Part shown: piece after piece, positions 48,521 to 59,860 of the stretch | Position numbering within the stretch: the stretch's first letter is position 1 | How the letters are laid out: each line of letters starts with the position of its first letter | Assembly: GCA_032622095.1 (NCBI GenBank) | Contig: CP136061.1 | Span: 215,294,373 to 215,358,372, forward strand | Origin: Siphonodentalium dalli | Taxonomy: Eukaryota; Mollusca; Scaphopoda; Gadilida; Siphonodentaliidae | DNA length: 64,000 bases | Reading direction: 5' to 3' | Position numbers and translations under genes: made by a program | The notes under the pieces: generated by a model | Databases searched by the model: none | Seen by the model: only the letters and a program-made list of their open reading frames with translations | Told to the model about the DNA's origin: nothing

Positions 48521-51270
48521 CAAAGGAATTATTATGAATGTCGGGATAACTTTTCATGTTTGGAGTATTTAAAATACACGGGATACTTAATGTTAATCGT
48601 TTATATCAATCTTATAATTATATGAGGAATAAACGCTTTTTATTGATTCATTCTGTTGAATAAATTGTAGGGTAAATTTATTTCCTGTAGGGTAAATGGA
48701 TGTCTACATGTGTTCTGTACATGTGCACAGGTCGCGTTCCGCTAGATGAGCTCAACTTTCAACTTGTTTAGCCGGCGTCAATTCTGTGAACCCAATTATA
48801 CAAACGACCTTTGATCCAGAATGATATAACACTCGCAGAGAAAGTGACAATAACCAATCACTCACGCAAAGAATTTAGTTTAGCAACAGACTGTCACAAA
48901 TTGCCACACAGTCTGTCGCACGTGATTCATATAAATAGAATAATGGTGACGTAATCATTTCTCTTTGGAAGTATAGCTGGGTGTTATTGGTCAGATATCG
49001 TTCATGCAAAATTTGTTGCAATGATCATATTCCTGTTCTTTATGACTTATGCTGGGGATTTTTTAAATGTTTTAATGTCATTACGTTCTCTTGTGGTTAT
49101 AAATTTCATAAATTTAAGTTAGCTGCAAAGGTAACTTCAAGTTGGTTGCATCATTGTCACATGTTGAGACATGGCAAGCGTTCAATGTGGTCAGTTTCCC
49201 TGCCAAATCCGTTCCTGATAATGTTTGCATGATACATATATATGCATGATTAGTTTTAATATATTCATGTTTTCTATTTCGTAGAATCGTGGTTATTCGG
49301 TGTACATTTCGATATGTTCAATACAGACTGTGTAACATTATAACTAATATTAAAAGGGGAAGTTTCCGGATATTTTATGAATATAACTTCGATAAAATGT
49401 TAAAATGAGCAAGAAATTCAATCTAAACACATTAAAAAATAAATTTAAAAACATTCTTCTTTAAAAAAAAAAATCAAAATGTTTAAAATATCTATATGCA
49501 AATGAATGAGCATCAAGGAGACTGTTTCGTCTAGTCACAACATGAGCACAAGCGCTGATAAACCTTAACATTTTATGCAGACAGATAAATAGATAAATAG
49601 ATAATATTTTATTCTCAAACTATTATATACAGCATTAGAGAACACAATAATGACGCCTCTTGACCTGCCTCAGGCAATTTATTTGCGTACAAATTTATAT
49701 ATAAATAACACTTTCAGAAGATGCAAATAATAATAATAATAGTAGATTTATGGACAGGCCGAGAGAGCGCCTATTTATAGACACATTGTCTCCTAGCAAC
49801 CACTGGTGTGATTACCCTTGCCAGCAATACCATTCAGCTATCTGAATCTGACCACCGGATGTGTTACGTAACGTTACGCATGGTGCATTGCGACAGTTTT
49901 GTCATTCCTGATATATCTGTTTATACTAGTCCAAGTCTTCTTGTACTAAAACCAGCTAAGATATTGGGATGGCGATACTGGTCTTTAGTCCAAGACCGCT
50001 TGTATACCAATCCTTTGACACGACTTACGCCCACGATCTGTGGCGGGAATTTGTGGTGTATTTTACTGGATTTACCTAGCAAATCAATACATGATGCTAT
50101 ATGCATCGGAAAGGCTTACATCTTATGGTCATAATGGTGTATAATAATCTAACTTTAATGTTAAATTACACATAGAATATTCCGGTTGATTGCCACACAC
50201 ATCGATTTGTTTCTCTGTTTGTTTACATTTTAACCGAAAGCCGAAGTGGTCCAAATAAGTTCGGCATAATCCGCTGTTTGTTCTACTAATTCTACTTTCC
50301 GTTTCTATATATAGCGCGGGTTTTCCGAACAAAAATAGCGAAAACCGATCGCCCGAAAGTCCAGTTTTCTATGTGCTTTCAGAACAATTCCCGCACTAAA
50401 AACTTAATGACATAATGGAGGATCAGAACGGTAGTTTTGTTGACAATTTTCGCAAGCAACTTGTCAAAATTGGAGCAAATTAGAACTCTTGTGTCTGACT
50501 TGCCATGCGTGATGTGCATTTGACATCTGTGTTGATAAAATAATCGGAGAACCGAATCACACAGTTTCGAAATATAGTTCTTCCGTTTTAGTGGGACTTT
50601 TCAAACTTAAGGTTCATTTATTTAGTGTATTACATTTATATCTCCAATGTTTAATTAATCTATTTATTATTTTATTTATTGACACACATAATTACGATTA
50701 CAATGGAGAATTCATCGTAATTTGCGTTGTTGTCCAAAATCTACGGAATATTTTCAACGGAAAATGCCGAACGCAGTTCGCAAGGTCAACTGAGTTCGCA
50801 TACTTTAAAAAATATGTAAACACTGCGGCAAATGTTTCTTTTCACATTAAATTACCGCTTTCAATTCACAACCGATGTGGGTTTCAGATAAAATAGGATG
50901 TCTTCTGCGGAAACTATCCGTTTATTGTTGCAATTGTGATATTTTATTTCATATAATTGTGGTTTTATTTGAGCGGATCACTAACGCTTAAGTCCTGTCA
51001 AAGGAATGCATGGGCCTGGAACTCCATCCCGATATCTTAGCCGGCTTTAGTACGAGAAGACTTGGACTAGTTTATACATAAAATATACAGAAATATATGA
51101 AGAATTTCACTTTGGAATCGTGACGGCCTAATTACGTGGTTTACGAAATTGAGAAATCTGATGAGAAATTTTGTTAAACACGAAGTATATTTTGAATATT
51201 CGTAAGTTGGAGATCGGCTTCGCCGCGTTCGTGTCAGGAGCTACGAGGTGTTGGTGAACGTACCAACTGA
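48520..51270. repeat. Internal duplication of the 12-kb element, copy 2
   Basis: Counterpart of 43815-45800, enlarged by insertions at about 49572-49790 and at 49926-51070, and preceded by a foldback at 48343-48520. Confidence 0.85.
49926..51070. mobile_element. Inverted-repeat element, 1145 bp, flanked by tttata
   Basis: Ends 'ctagtccaagtcttcttgta' and inverse 'cgagaagacttggactag', matched over about 45 bp. 'tttata' at 49920-49925 and 51071-51076. Absent from the paralogous position near 45560. No recognised protein. Confidence 0.85.
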
Positions 51271-52044
51271 TTTTATAATGTTCTTGTAAATCCTTCTTTT
51301 GTCAACACGTCGATATACGACATGATCGGGATTTTTTTTGAGTGAAATAATTGCTCAAATTAACCACTGTCTGAGTCGGCATCTTGTGGTGTTACCGAAT
51401 ATACGACTTTCGGCCTCATTTGTTTGAGCGGCTTTGACATATTCTCATAAATCTGTCGTTTGTAAACACAATATCACCAAAAGAGATACTATATCGGAGA
51501 AAAATAATTGCTGAAACTTATTTGGGTCCACTACCGCTGTGTAAGTTTAAACCACAGTAAAACCTAGCGTCCGTATCGCAACTGAGCATTGTAAATTATC
51601 TGACAATAAACTGACATATTGCGCATGGAAAATATTAATCTGAAATTGAAAATAAATCGGTTCTAATTTACCACGGTCCCGATTTCCTTAAGCGTGCCAA
51701 ATAAAGAGCGTCTGTTTATTCGTGATATGGTATATGGATAAGGCGTGCGCGATTAAGAATTAGAATGGCTTTTCGGTTCGAGCAAGATAATTATGCGATC
51801 GCCATGTGCACATTTCACCGACACAAAAATCATTTGGCTCAAGGAATTAAGTGGGGACGTCAACCATTGAAGACGTCAGTACTCTAAAATAAATTTAGTT
51901 TGGCGCGAGGAATGAATGTAAGGTCAGTTTCTTAATATATTGACGCAAATTATAGGCCAACCTGAACAATACAGATCGAAATTCTTACCTTGAGTCTTCC
52001 AAAAGAAAAAGAAAAAGCAGATTTTTATCGGCAGATTATTCGAA

Positions 52045-52345
52045 CGCGGTTGACACGGGGAATGACCGCGGTGTAAGGCGGTCGCGGAAAATACTACCGC
52101 GGTGTACGCCGGTAACGGTCTAAATTACCGCAGTGGACTTCCAACACGACCGCGGTCAGATACCGCGTGTCACCGCGCGTCGCGGTGTATTACCGTATGA
52201 CCGCGGTGTACTACTGCATGACCGCGGTGTACTACCGCATGACCGCGGTGTACTACTGTATGACCGCGGTGTACTACCGCATGGCCGCGGTGTACTACCG
52301 CATGACCGCGGTGTAGTGGCGGTATGACCGCGGTCATGACCGGCC
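52045..52345. repeat. Right subterminal array, 21-bp unit
   Basis: Six units with 21-bp spacing from 52198 ('tgaccgcggtgtactaccgc') and looser copies before it. Each unit has the CCGCGG palindrome. Strikingly GC-rich in an AT-rich region. Confidence 0.9.
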
Positions 52346-52386
52346 CATAACCTCGTTAAACAGGTCGCTTACTGAGAGCATAGCTG

Positions 52387-52489
52387 TAGATGTCACACTG
52401 AAGATCCATATGAAGTTTGGTGATTATCAGATGAAGGATGTCGTCTATAGGTTGTGCCAAATGAATAAAATCCACCATGGCTGCCTACG
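52387..52489. repeat. Interspersed repeat R4, right of the 12-kb element
   Basis: 'tagatgtcacactgaagatc' onward continues the R4 copy broken at 40233. Confidence 0.8.
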
Positions 52490-55400
52490 GGAGCATCGCA
52501 CATATAAGAGAACTAGCAGGGTTACCCGGCGTTGCCCAGGTTAATGCGATGTGAAACCCTCTGCATGCTGTGGATATTTGTTGGGAATAGAGAATACTCT
52601 TGCTCAAAGTGTTATACGTATTTTCATAAATTGTATATTTAAATAGCATCACAAAACATGATTAGTACAGTCATGGAACATACGTAGTGGCTTATAGTAA
52701 GTAATGACCTTGTCAATTTTCATTTTGTTTATCGCGATTAATCCGATCCACCAATAATGAAGTATTTATATATTTACAACTGCGTATACTTCAGACGTTA
52801 TAATATGATGCATGAACATCATAAACACATTAGTTCGCAAAAATAAAAGACGACAATTGGGTTTTACATATTGAGATGTATCAATCAATATAGTGGGTTG
52901 GACTAAGAGCTTGATGACACCTCCTGGCTATCATATCTCCATGAAGATAAAGATGCAACGAAATTTCCAGGTGCACCTCTGTTCATTGTGCTATATATTG
53001 GCTAATTATTCTCAGTTTAAAAGAAATGTTGCTGCGCAAGTATTTCAGCTACATGTGCCAGGCACAGAGCGAGATTTTGAGTTGTTTATGTCAGTCCATG
53101 AGTCTGTTCTAAAACCCTTGTCAGATGTCAGTATTGGAGGATCCTGAAAAGTCATGTGCTACTGACTGCATTTTCTTTTATATCAGAAGAAACTATATTT
53201 GACTGCACACTGTGACCACTATTTTAGAACAGGCCTTCCATATCTCTTGACAAATTGTAACTTTTTTTGTGGAAACTGTATTGAATGGAACAGACTCAAT
53301 TGTGTTAAATAATATATATGCAATCCTCTGACGGTTCGAGGTTTCTCCGTTTGCATGAATATATGTATCTCTTAAATAGAATGATAAATATACGTTTAAT
53401 GCTTCTTCTATGTATCTCTTTTTGCTAGTTCATTGTGTGAATGCCTGATTGCCATCCCCATATAAATATGACAGTTGAGAAGATATAATTGTTCAAGTGA
53501 CTTAAGTGGGTGACCATTTGTCGAGATTGTGAAATGTGAACGTCCAAAACTCCTTAAAATGATATGGAGATGGCCTGAGTGACTATATCTAACTTTTAGG
53601 TGGACATCGGCGAATAGCAATATTATCAATGATAGTGCATATCCTCTCGCCATCCGTGACCCAAACGACACCAAATGTGATTTAATTCATCGTATATCAT
53701 TAGAGAAAAACGTGTATGAATTTGGTGGAAATTAGTGCCAAATATATTTGTATCAGCTTTTGCCACTTTTGACATATTTAAACTACGCCCATTAGACTCA
53801 TGGATGCATGATATACTGGAGATGATTATATATAGGTTTGGTGGTAATCAGCAACTAAACAAATTCTGAGAATAGTTGTGACCCCACATCTCTCACCCAA
53901 ACGAGAGCAAATTGGCGTCTTTATATCACACGATGATATTCCTCGTATCATAGAGAAGAATAATATATAAATTTGGTGGAAATCTGGGCTAAAAATAGTT
54001 TATTAAATCAATTGTTGATGCCCCACCCCTGCAACGCTGACTCGAACAACGCCATATCGCGGAGGTGATTATGTATGCGTTTGGTTGAAATCGGCGACAA
54101 AACTATTTCACCATATTTTTTTATTTTGCCGACCTCTCCCCTTTCTTCCCCTGACACTTTATAAAATTTAAACCCGCACCATTATCTTCCTTGTAAAAGT
54201 TACCCCTCTTAGAACGCCTTGGTGCCATCTCGATTGTACCGCGTGAAGTTATATATAGAAAGCACACAGACAGACAGCACGATTTGCTTTCTCGTATCAT
54301 TTGGGAAGAACGTGTCTGAATTTGATGGTAATTGGTACTAAAAATATTTTGTATCAGTTTTGGTGACATTCCCGTCCCTATTTCGGACTCAAGCTGCACA
54401 CACTACGACTCATTAGAGATTAGAGTAGAGATGCATATATATGAAATTGGTGAAAATAGGCGAGTATACAAATTCGTATAAAATTTAAGGTCCCTAAATC
54501 TCTCACCCATAGGGCACCAGTTTGGTGTATCTAAACCACACAATAAGATTCCTCGTATCACTGAGAAGAATATGTATCAATCTGGTGGAAATCGGCGCTA
54601 AACATAATGATATCATTTTTTATGTTCCTCTCACCTCTATACACCACTAACTCGAATGGCCCCACTTGTGACATCCTCAAACCACACAATTACACTCATG
54701 ATATCATGGACATGATTATTTATAAGTTTGGTGCTAATCGGCGGCGAAACAAATTTTTTATCAAATTTGGTGCACACCCCTCCCCTCCCCATCTCTCACC
54801 CAAACAGCACCACTATGGCGTCTTTAAATCACACGAATAGATTCCTCGTATCATGGATAAGAACGTGTATCAATTTGGTGGAAATTGGAGCTAAAAAAAT
54901 TGTGCATCAATTTTGGTGCCCCTCTCCCTTTCAATGCACCCCTGACTCGAATGAGGTCACATTTGACAGATTTAAGCCACACCATTAGACTACTCATACC
55001 ATGGGGATGATTTTGTATAAGTGTGGTGGCAATCGGTGACTAAACCAATTATTATCAAATTAGTGTCCACCCCCCTCCAATATCTCATCCAAACGACAAC
55101 TTTTTGGCGTTGTTAAATCGCACAATTAGATTCCTTGTATCATGAAGAAAAATATATATCAATTTGATGGAAATCGGCGCTAAAATTAGTTTTATCAATT
55201 TTGGTTCACCTCTCCCCTTCAGCACATCCCTGACTCGAACGACGCTACTTTTGACACATTTAAACCACACCGTTAGATTCTTCATATCATGGACATGATT
55301 ATATGTAAGTTTCGTGGCAATCGGCGACAAAAAAAAATTCTGCCCCTCCCCCCTTTTTTGCCCCTGACAACAACGTCACTTTAGAAAATTCTAACCCCGA

Positions 55401-55684
55401 CCATTATCTTTCTCGTAAAAAGTTACCCCTAGTAGACCCCTTTGGTATCATCTAGATGGTCCCCTGTGAATTTCTATAGAACACAGACAGACAGACATTC
55501 GCAAATATAGATATAAATACATTGGCCTAACGATATTTACCTTGACCTTGTAAGGCAGTGCATTCTCTTGTATATGCAAGGTTTCCTATGGGAGCATCGC
55601 ATATATAAGAAATTACATTGGCCTAAAGATATTTACCTTGACCTTGTAAGCCAGTGCATTCTCTTATACATGCAAGGCTCCAGA
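52490..55684. mobile_element. H3 element interrupted by a ~3-kb repeat
   Basis: H3 sequence 'gagcatcgcacatataagag' stops at about 52511 and resumes at about 55516 ('tacattggcctaac'); a second H3 unit ends at 55684. Confidence 0.7.
52512..55515. mobile_element. ~3-kb interspersed element R8 with ~290-bp internal periodicity
   Basis: Begins 'ctagcagggttacccggcgt' and ends 'agacagacagacattcgc' plus 'aaatatagatat'. From about 53700 it consists of repeated units of roughly 290 bp ('atcatggacatgattat', 'ggtggaaatcggcgctaaa', 'accacacaattagattcctc'). The first kilobase has an 84-codon frame (52893-53147, +) that I do not recognise. Confidence 0.7.
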
Positions 55685-56458
55685 TGCCTGAGAATCAAAT
55701 ATCGTTTTTTATTTGGCCTTATCTAGCTTAAAATAATATCGAGTGTTTAAGCCAAATTATTGCAAATGTGGTTGAAAAATATTTATGTTGTTTTGGTCGT
55801 TAACATAAAAAAACAGTTCTGCAAATGACTACCAAAAAAATAAAATATGCAAGGAAAAATGTTTTATTTATTTTCTAGCAGACAGTCATGATTTCAGAAA
55901 GTAGACCGAGTATAGACCCTAGTTGTAGTCCTAAGATAGATAAAGCAATGTGTTGGTTGCTAACATTTCCTGACAAACTCTCAAATGACCATATCGAAAG
56001 AAAAAAAATTAGAACATATCTCTCATATTGTGAGGGTAAACAGGTGTTGTTATAGTACAATAACATACATTGGTTATAAAGGATAATGATGTTTTCCTTC
56101 AAACTGATAGTTTGAAATGGAGATTTTTTTTTTAATTCACAAATGGGGTACCTCCTTAAGTAATATAAGATAAAAACATATTAGCTTCTCAAGGTGTAAA
56201 TTTTTTATTCATTATTGTCTTGGTGTTCCAATGTGTCTTAATGGGCTTGTCGCTACAGAATTTGTGGCATCACGGGAAGGAAAGACCTCGAGACACACGT
56301 TCTATCCTTCCGCACTAACACTTGTACCGTATCAAGCAAACCCAATAACACACTTTCATGTGTATGTACGATCTCAGCGTAAACCATCTATTATCCTATA
56401 AACTGAACACATTCAACAAATGGAGTGACGTCATAGCCACGATCAATCTATTACTCAC
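55685..56458. other. Intron 2 stretch without recognised feature
   Basis: Between the R8/H3 block and exon B. Nothing recognisable apart from a 75-codon minus frame, listed under rejected. Confidence 0.5.
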
Positions 56459-56510
56459 TGCATCTCACTCACTAACTCTTCTAAGGTCTCTTCCTGTTCA
56501 CAGTTGTCAA
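56459..56510 (-). CDS. Tudor gene exon B: linker helix of the extended Tudor domain
   Basis: 52 bp. Acceptor 'cgcatttcag', donor 'gtgagt', both strong. Read with two leading and two trailing split-codon bases it gives 'DNCEQEETLEELVSEM'. The acidic, leucine-spaced pattern (LEELVSEM) matches the short helix that joins the SN-like half to the Tudor core in TDRD proteins. The length (3n+1) is exactly what is needed to connect exon A (one base left over) with exon C (takes one base), and no stop is created. A TTAA-flanked hairpin element begins at 56547, only about 35 bp upstream of the 3' splice site, so the branch-point region lies at or inside element DNA. Confidence 0.85.
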
Positions 56511-56546
56511 CTGAAATGCGAAGTAAAAGCAATCAATATTAATTTA

Positions 56547-56991
56547 CCCTTTAATAACTGGAGCTTCCTGAAATTTTTCGAAAATCATGTGCCAATGTAT
56601 TCTCTTATATATGAGAGTCTCCCATAGGGAGCCTCGCATATATACGAGAATACATTGGCTTAACAACTTAAGTCAGTTTTATTGTTTTTGTGTTATTCCC
56701 GTTATATCTTTCCACTGACTGGAGCATCCTGAAATTTTGCGATAATCCTGTGCCAATGTATTCTCTTATATATGGGAGTCTCTCATAGGGAGCCTCGCAT
56801 ATGTAAGAGAATACATTGGCTCAACAATATTAACCCTTAAACCTTCCATGACTGGAGCTTCCTTAAATTTTGCAAAAACCAGTGCATTCTCTTATATATG
56901 AGAGGCAGCCTATGTGAGACTCGTATATATAAGAGAATGCATTGGCACAGGATCTTTAATGCTGCACCAGCAAATTCCCATCATTAAAGGG
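56547..56991. mobile_element. TTAA-type H3 element, three hairpins, next to exon B acceptor
   Basis: Left end after TTTA 'ccctttaataactggagc', right end 'ccatcattaaaggg' before TTAA (56992-56995). Three H3 palindromes at about 56589-56659, 56751-56822 and 56874-56946. Confidence 0.8.
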
Positions 56992-57082
56992 TTAACCCTT
57001 TCTTTCTCCCACTGATATTCATATATATGAACGCAATTTATACAAGAAAATATTGCAATGTTTTTTTATTCATCTGCATGAA

Positions 57083-57335
57083 CAAGCCTTGAAATAGTGT
57101 GTCTGTCATTTGCAGAATGAGGTCCCCAGAGGGTGAATTTAGTGATGCTACCCTGCATAGCGGGCTAGCATCACCAAATTCATCCTCTGGGGACCACATT
57201 CTGCTTACATCTCAGCAGAATGAGGTTCCCCGAGGGTGAATTTGGTGATGCTAGCCTGCTATGCAGGGTAGCATCACTAAATTCACCCTCTGGGGACCTC
57301 ATTCTGCAAATGACAGACACACTATTTCAAGGCTT
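57083..57335. mobile_element. H1 MITE with perfect 8-bp target duplication
   Basis: Ends 'caagccttgaaatagtgtg' / 'cacactatttcaaggcttg', two tandem hairpins, and 'tgcatgaa' directly on both sides. 57336-57940 shows nothing clear. Confidence 0.9.
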
Positions 57336-57939
57336 GTGCATGAAAAATAAGCAGACAACAGATATTACAAGTACAGAAGGAGTCCTATGGAGGAAAACGT
57401 TCAGATAAAATGTTCAATAGTCATTTGTTAGTCGCTGCTAAATGACGTTGTGTGCTGCATGGGCTGTTGACGTTATTGCCATTTTCAGTGGAAATATATA
57501 ACGGGAATAACACAAAAACAATAAAACTGAAAAGTTGAAAGACTATCGTTCACAATCATGAGTTCCAGTTATGAATAATGGCATACTGCTAGTGTGCTGA
57601 AGTAGGTCCGTAGGTACTACGGACCATATAGCACACGACATGCAACTTTACGACGTAAAGTTACGGACGTCATTGCAGTGAAGAGGTTAACTTATTATCT
57701 GAAATTTCCTACGGGATAACTAGTATTTAGTAGAGAGTTAAAAGAAAATTAAGTGAGTTGATTACATCATGAATGTTGCCTAAATATTGATTTATTGCTG
57801 TATGACAAAGGATTCATCATTTAAACATGGGCTGGCTTGTCGCCCGGAGCATAACCCCACGTGGCATACCGCCTAGTGTGGGCATACCTTGAGAAGGGAA
57901 ATCAATTCGTTCCAATCAGTTAACACTAACCAGTAGTTA

Positions 57940-58370
57940 TTATCTGGACAATATGAAAATCACAATTTCTAAGTAAAAAAAAGGTGATAAATCCGAAAAA
58001 ATCATTGGACTGGAACCCTAATTAAACTTGACATCAATAATGTGATGGTAACTCATCAAACCAAGTTTAGTTTCGATCAGATAATTTGAACTGGAGTTAA
58101 CGTCCGGACAAGGAATCAGACAGACACATGGACTGAAGAAGCTGATTACAATAGTCCTCCGAACATTTTGGAGTATAAAAAGGCAGTAACTCATGTTTAA
58201 ATAATTGGACCTTAACCATATTTGAAATTGGCTTGTATTTTTGTCTCCCAAACATTCATACCAACTGTGATTCTGATCACATAATCCAAACTAAAGTTAT
58301 TGATCAGGAACCAAAATGTTATCAAATCAGGTAAATTCTAAGTTGAATAAAAGGTCGACCGACCACAGTG
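57940..58370. repeat. Interspersed repeat R6-like
   Basis: 'cattggactggaaccc', 'aaacttgacatc', 'gttaacgtccggac', ggac-like tail at 58120, then 'agtcctccgaacattttgg'. Confidence 0.65.
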
Positions 58371-58382
58371 TCCCCCGACAAC

Positions 58383-58740
58383 GTGGCAAGTCGATGCCGC
58401 TTTGTTAAAGAAATTAAAAAAAATGTTGAAATGTTCTAAGTTGAAAGGGTTAATAATTCCGTAAAAATTAATTTTTCCGTCATCTATATACATGTTGCAC
58501 ATCTCCAATATGTGGGTAACAATACTCTGAAGTTTCATATATCTACGATCAAAACTGTAGGAGGAGTTGATTACACCATGAAGGTACCCCTCATACAGAA
58601 AAAATATAAATAAATTCAAAGTCGAAAGGCCCATAACTCGGGGAAAAATGATTGGATCAAACTCAAATTCGAACTTGACCTGTATTTTGATATGAACGAC
58701 CCACAAAAAAACAGAATTTCCAATTAAACAATCCAAACCA
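58383..58740. repeat. Interspersed repeat R5 followed by R6
   Basis: 'gtggcaagtcgatgccgctt' to 'gattacaccatgaaggtacc' matches 8213-8420; then an R6 unit. Confidence 0.8.
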
Positions 58741-59860
58741 AAGAAACGAGAGGCCGATCACGATCGGCAGATGTTTAACCCATACCTTGGCGATAGCGAT
58801 TAGCTATTTTTATAAATTTTATAAATCCTTACATCAACCTTTTCATGAGTGCTAAAGTTTCAACAATTCACACTTAATATAGTGATCATGTGAAAAATAT
58901 TTAGTTATCACATTGTGTCAACAGGATTGGCGGAGGATGTTAATATTTTTAAGCAAATAAACCAAATGACCCTCACTATGCAGGTTAGGGGTGTGTTCTT
59001 GTCAACTATGCCAAGAACTACATGTATAAACATAGTCAATGGAAATATTTGAGTTATCAAATCGGATAGAATAGGGTTAATCTTACCCAAACTAATGAAC
59101 TGATAAACACAAAATAGTCTATACAAAGCATGTCATTGGATTTAGAAACCCATACAATAAGTCAGTCTCAAGAATACCAGCACCATTAATATTACCCTGG
59201 AGCCCAAATGCAACTGAGGGAATTTCAAAATAAGACATTTCCTCTAATGATGAATATATAATTGGTGATTTATTGAAACCCTTACTGAACCTGGATCAAA
59301 GTGAAAGGGATAATATTATATCTGTCAATCGCATAATATGTGTCTATGGAATGGTTTAATTTTAATCCCAAATCCATGCAAATCAAAAGTGGATCACCAT
59401 CAACCTGGACATAATATAGGAGAATGATCAAACGAAAAGCTTCAAAACCATATGATGTGTGGAGAGGGTTAATCATTTGCAATGACATCACATCATGGAA
59501 CTGAGGAATGTGTGGATTAATTTTTGTCTAAGATAAGACAACAGTGTATGTAGACAACAATGTCTGTAAAACATCCCTACAAATTAAGTGTCCTATAGTG
59601 TTTACATAAACTTTAGTAATGAACCTGTTTCAGCAAAGGGGTTAACTTAATATTGCACAGAAAACAGCACTCCACCAGATAGCCATCAATCAATTTGACA
59701 TTAATATGATAACAAATCCTGCCAGCCAGGAGTACCACTATCAGGCTTTATAGCATGTCCATAGACATAGTGATAATTAACTCATTTCAATAACACATGG
59801 TCTGCCAGATATGTTCTCTTAAAGTTGCCAGCAGTAATTATTTGAATTATAAAGGGTCAT
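58741..59860. other. Intron 1 stretch without recognised feature
   Basis: Long AT-rich sequence with scattered 'agggttaa' phrases but no clear boundaries, no exon and no RNA gene visible. Confidence 0.45.

Larger units (their letters stand above)
40234..52386. mobile_element. 12,153-bp element with terminal inverted repeats, TA-flanked, in intron 2
   Basis: Left end 'cagctatgctcaaattaagc' then 'gacctgttttaacgaggtt'; right end is the inverse ('aacctcgttaaacaggtcgc' ... 'gagcatagctg'). TA on both sides. The flanking repeat R4 is continuous if the whole segment is removed, so it entered as one unit. Both ends carry CCGCGG-rich subterminal sequence. The interior is full of diverged duplications and nested elements; the longest open frame is 117 codons and unrecognised. 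I cannot assign it to a superfamily: TA duplication suggests Tc1/mariner-like machinery, but the size is unusual. Confidence 0.8.

Noticed and set aside
48264-48572. Overlapping open frames on both strands
   Set aside because: Produced by the GC-rich palindrome; the two strands read the same peptide.
55875-56102. 75-codon hydrophobic minus frame followed by AATAAA
   Set aside because: No splice or start context, no recognised family; AT-rich sequence makes such frames common.
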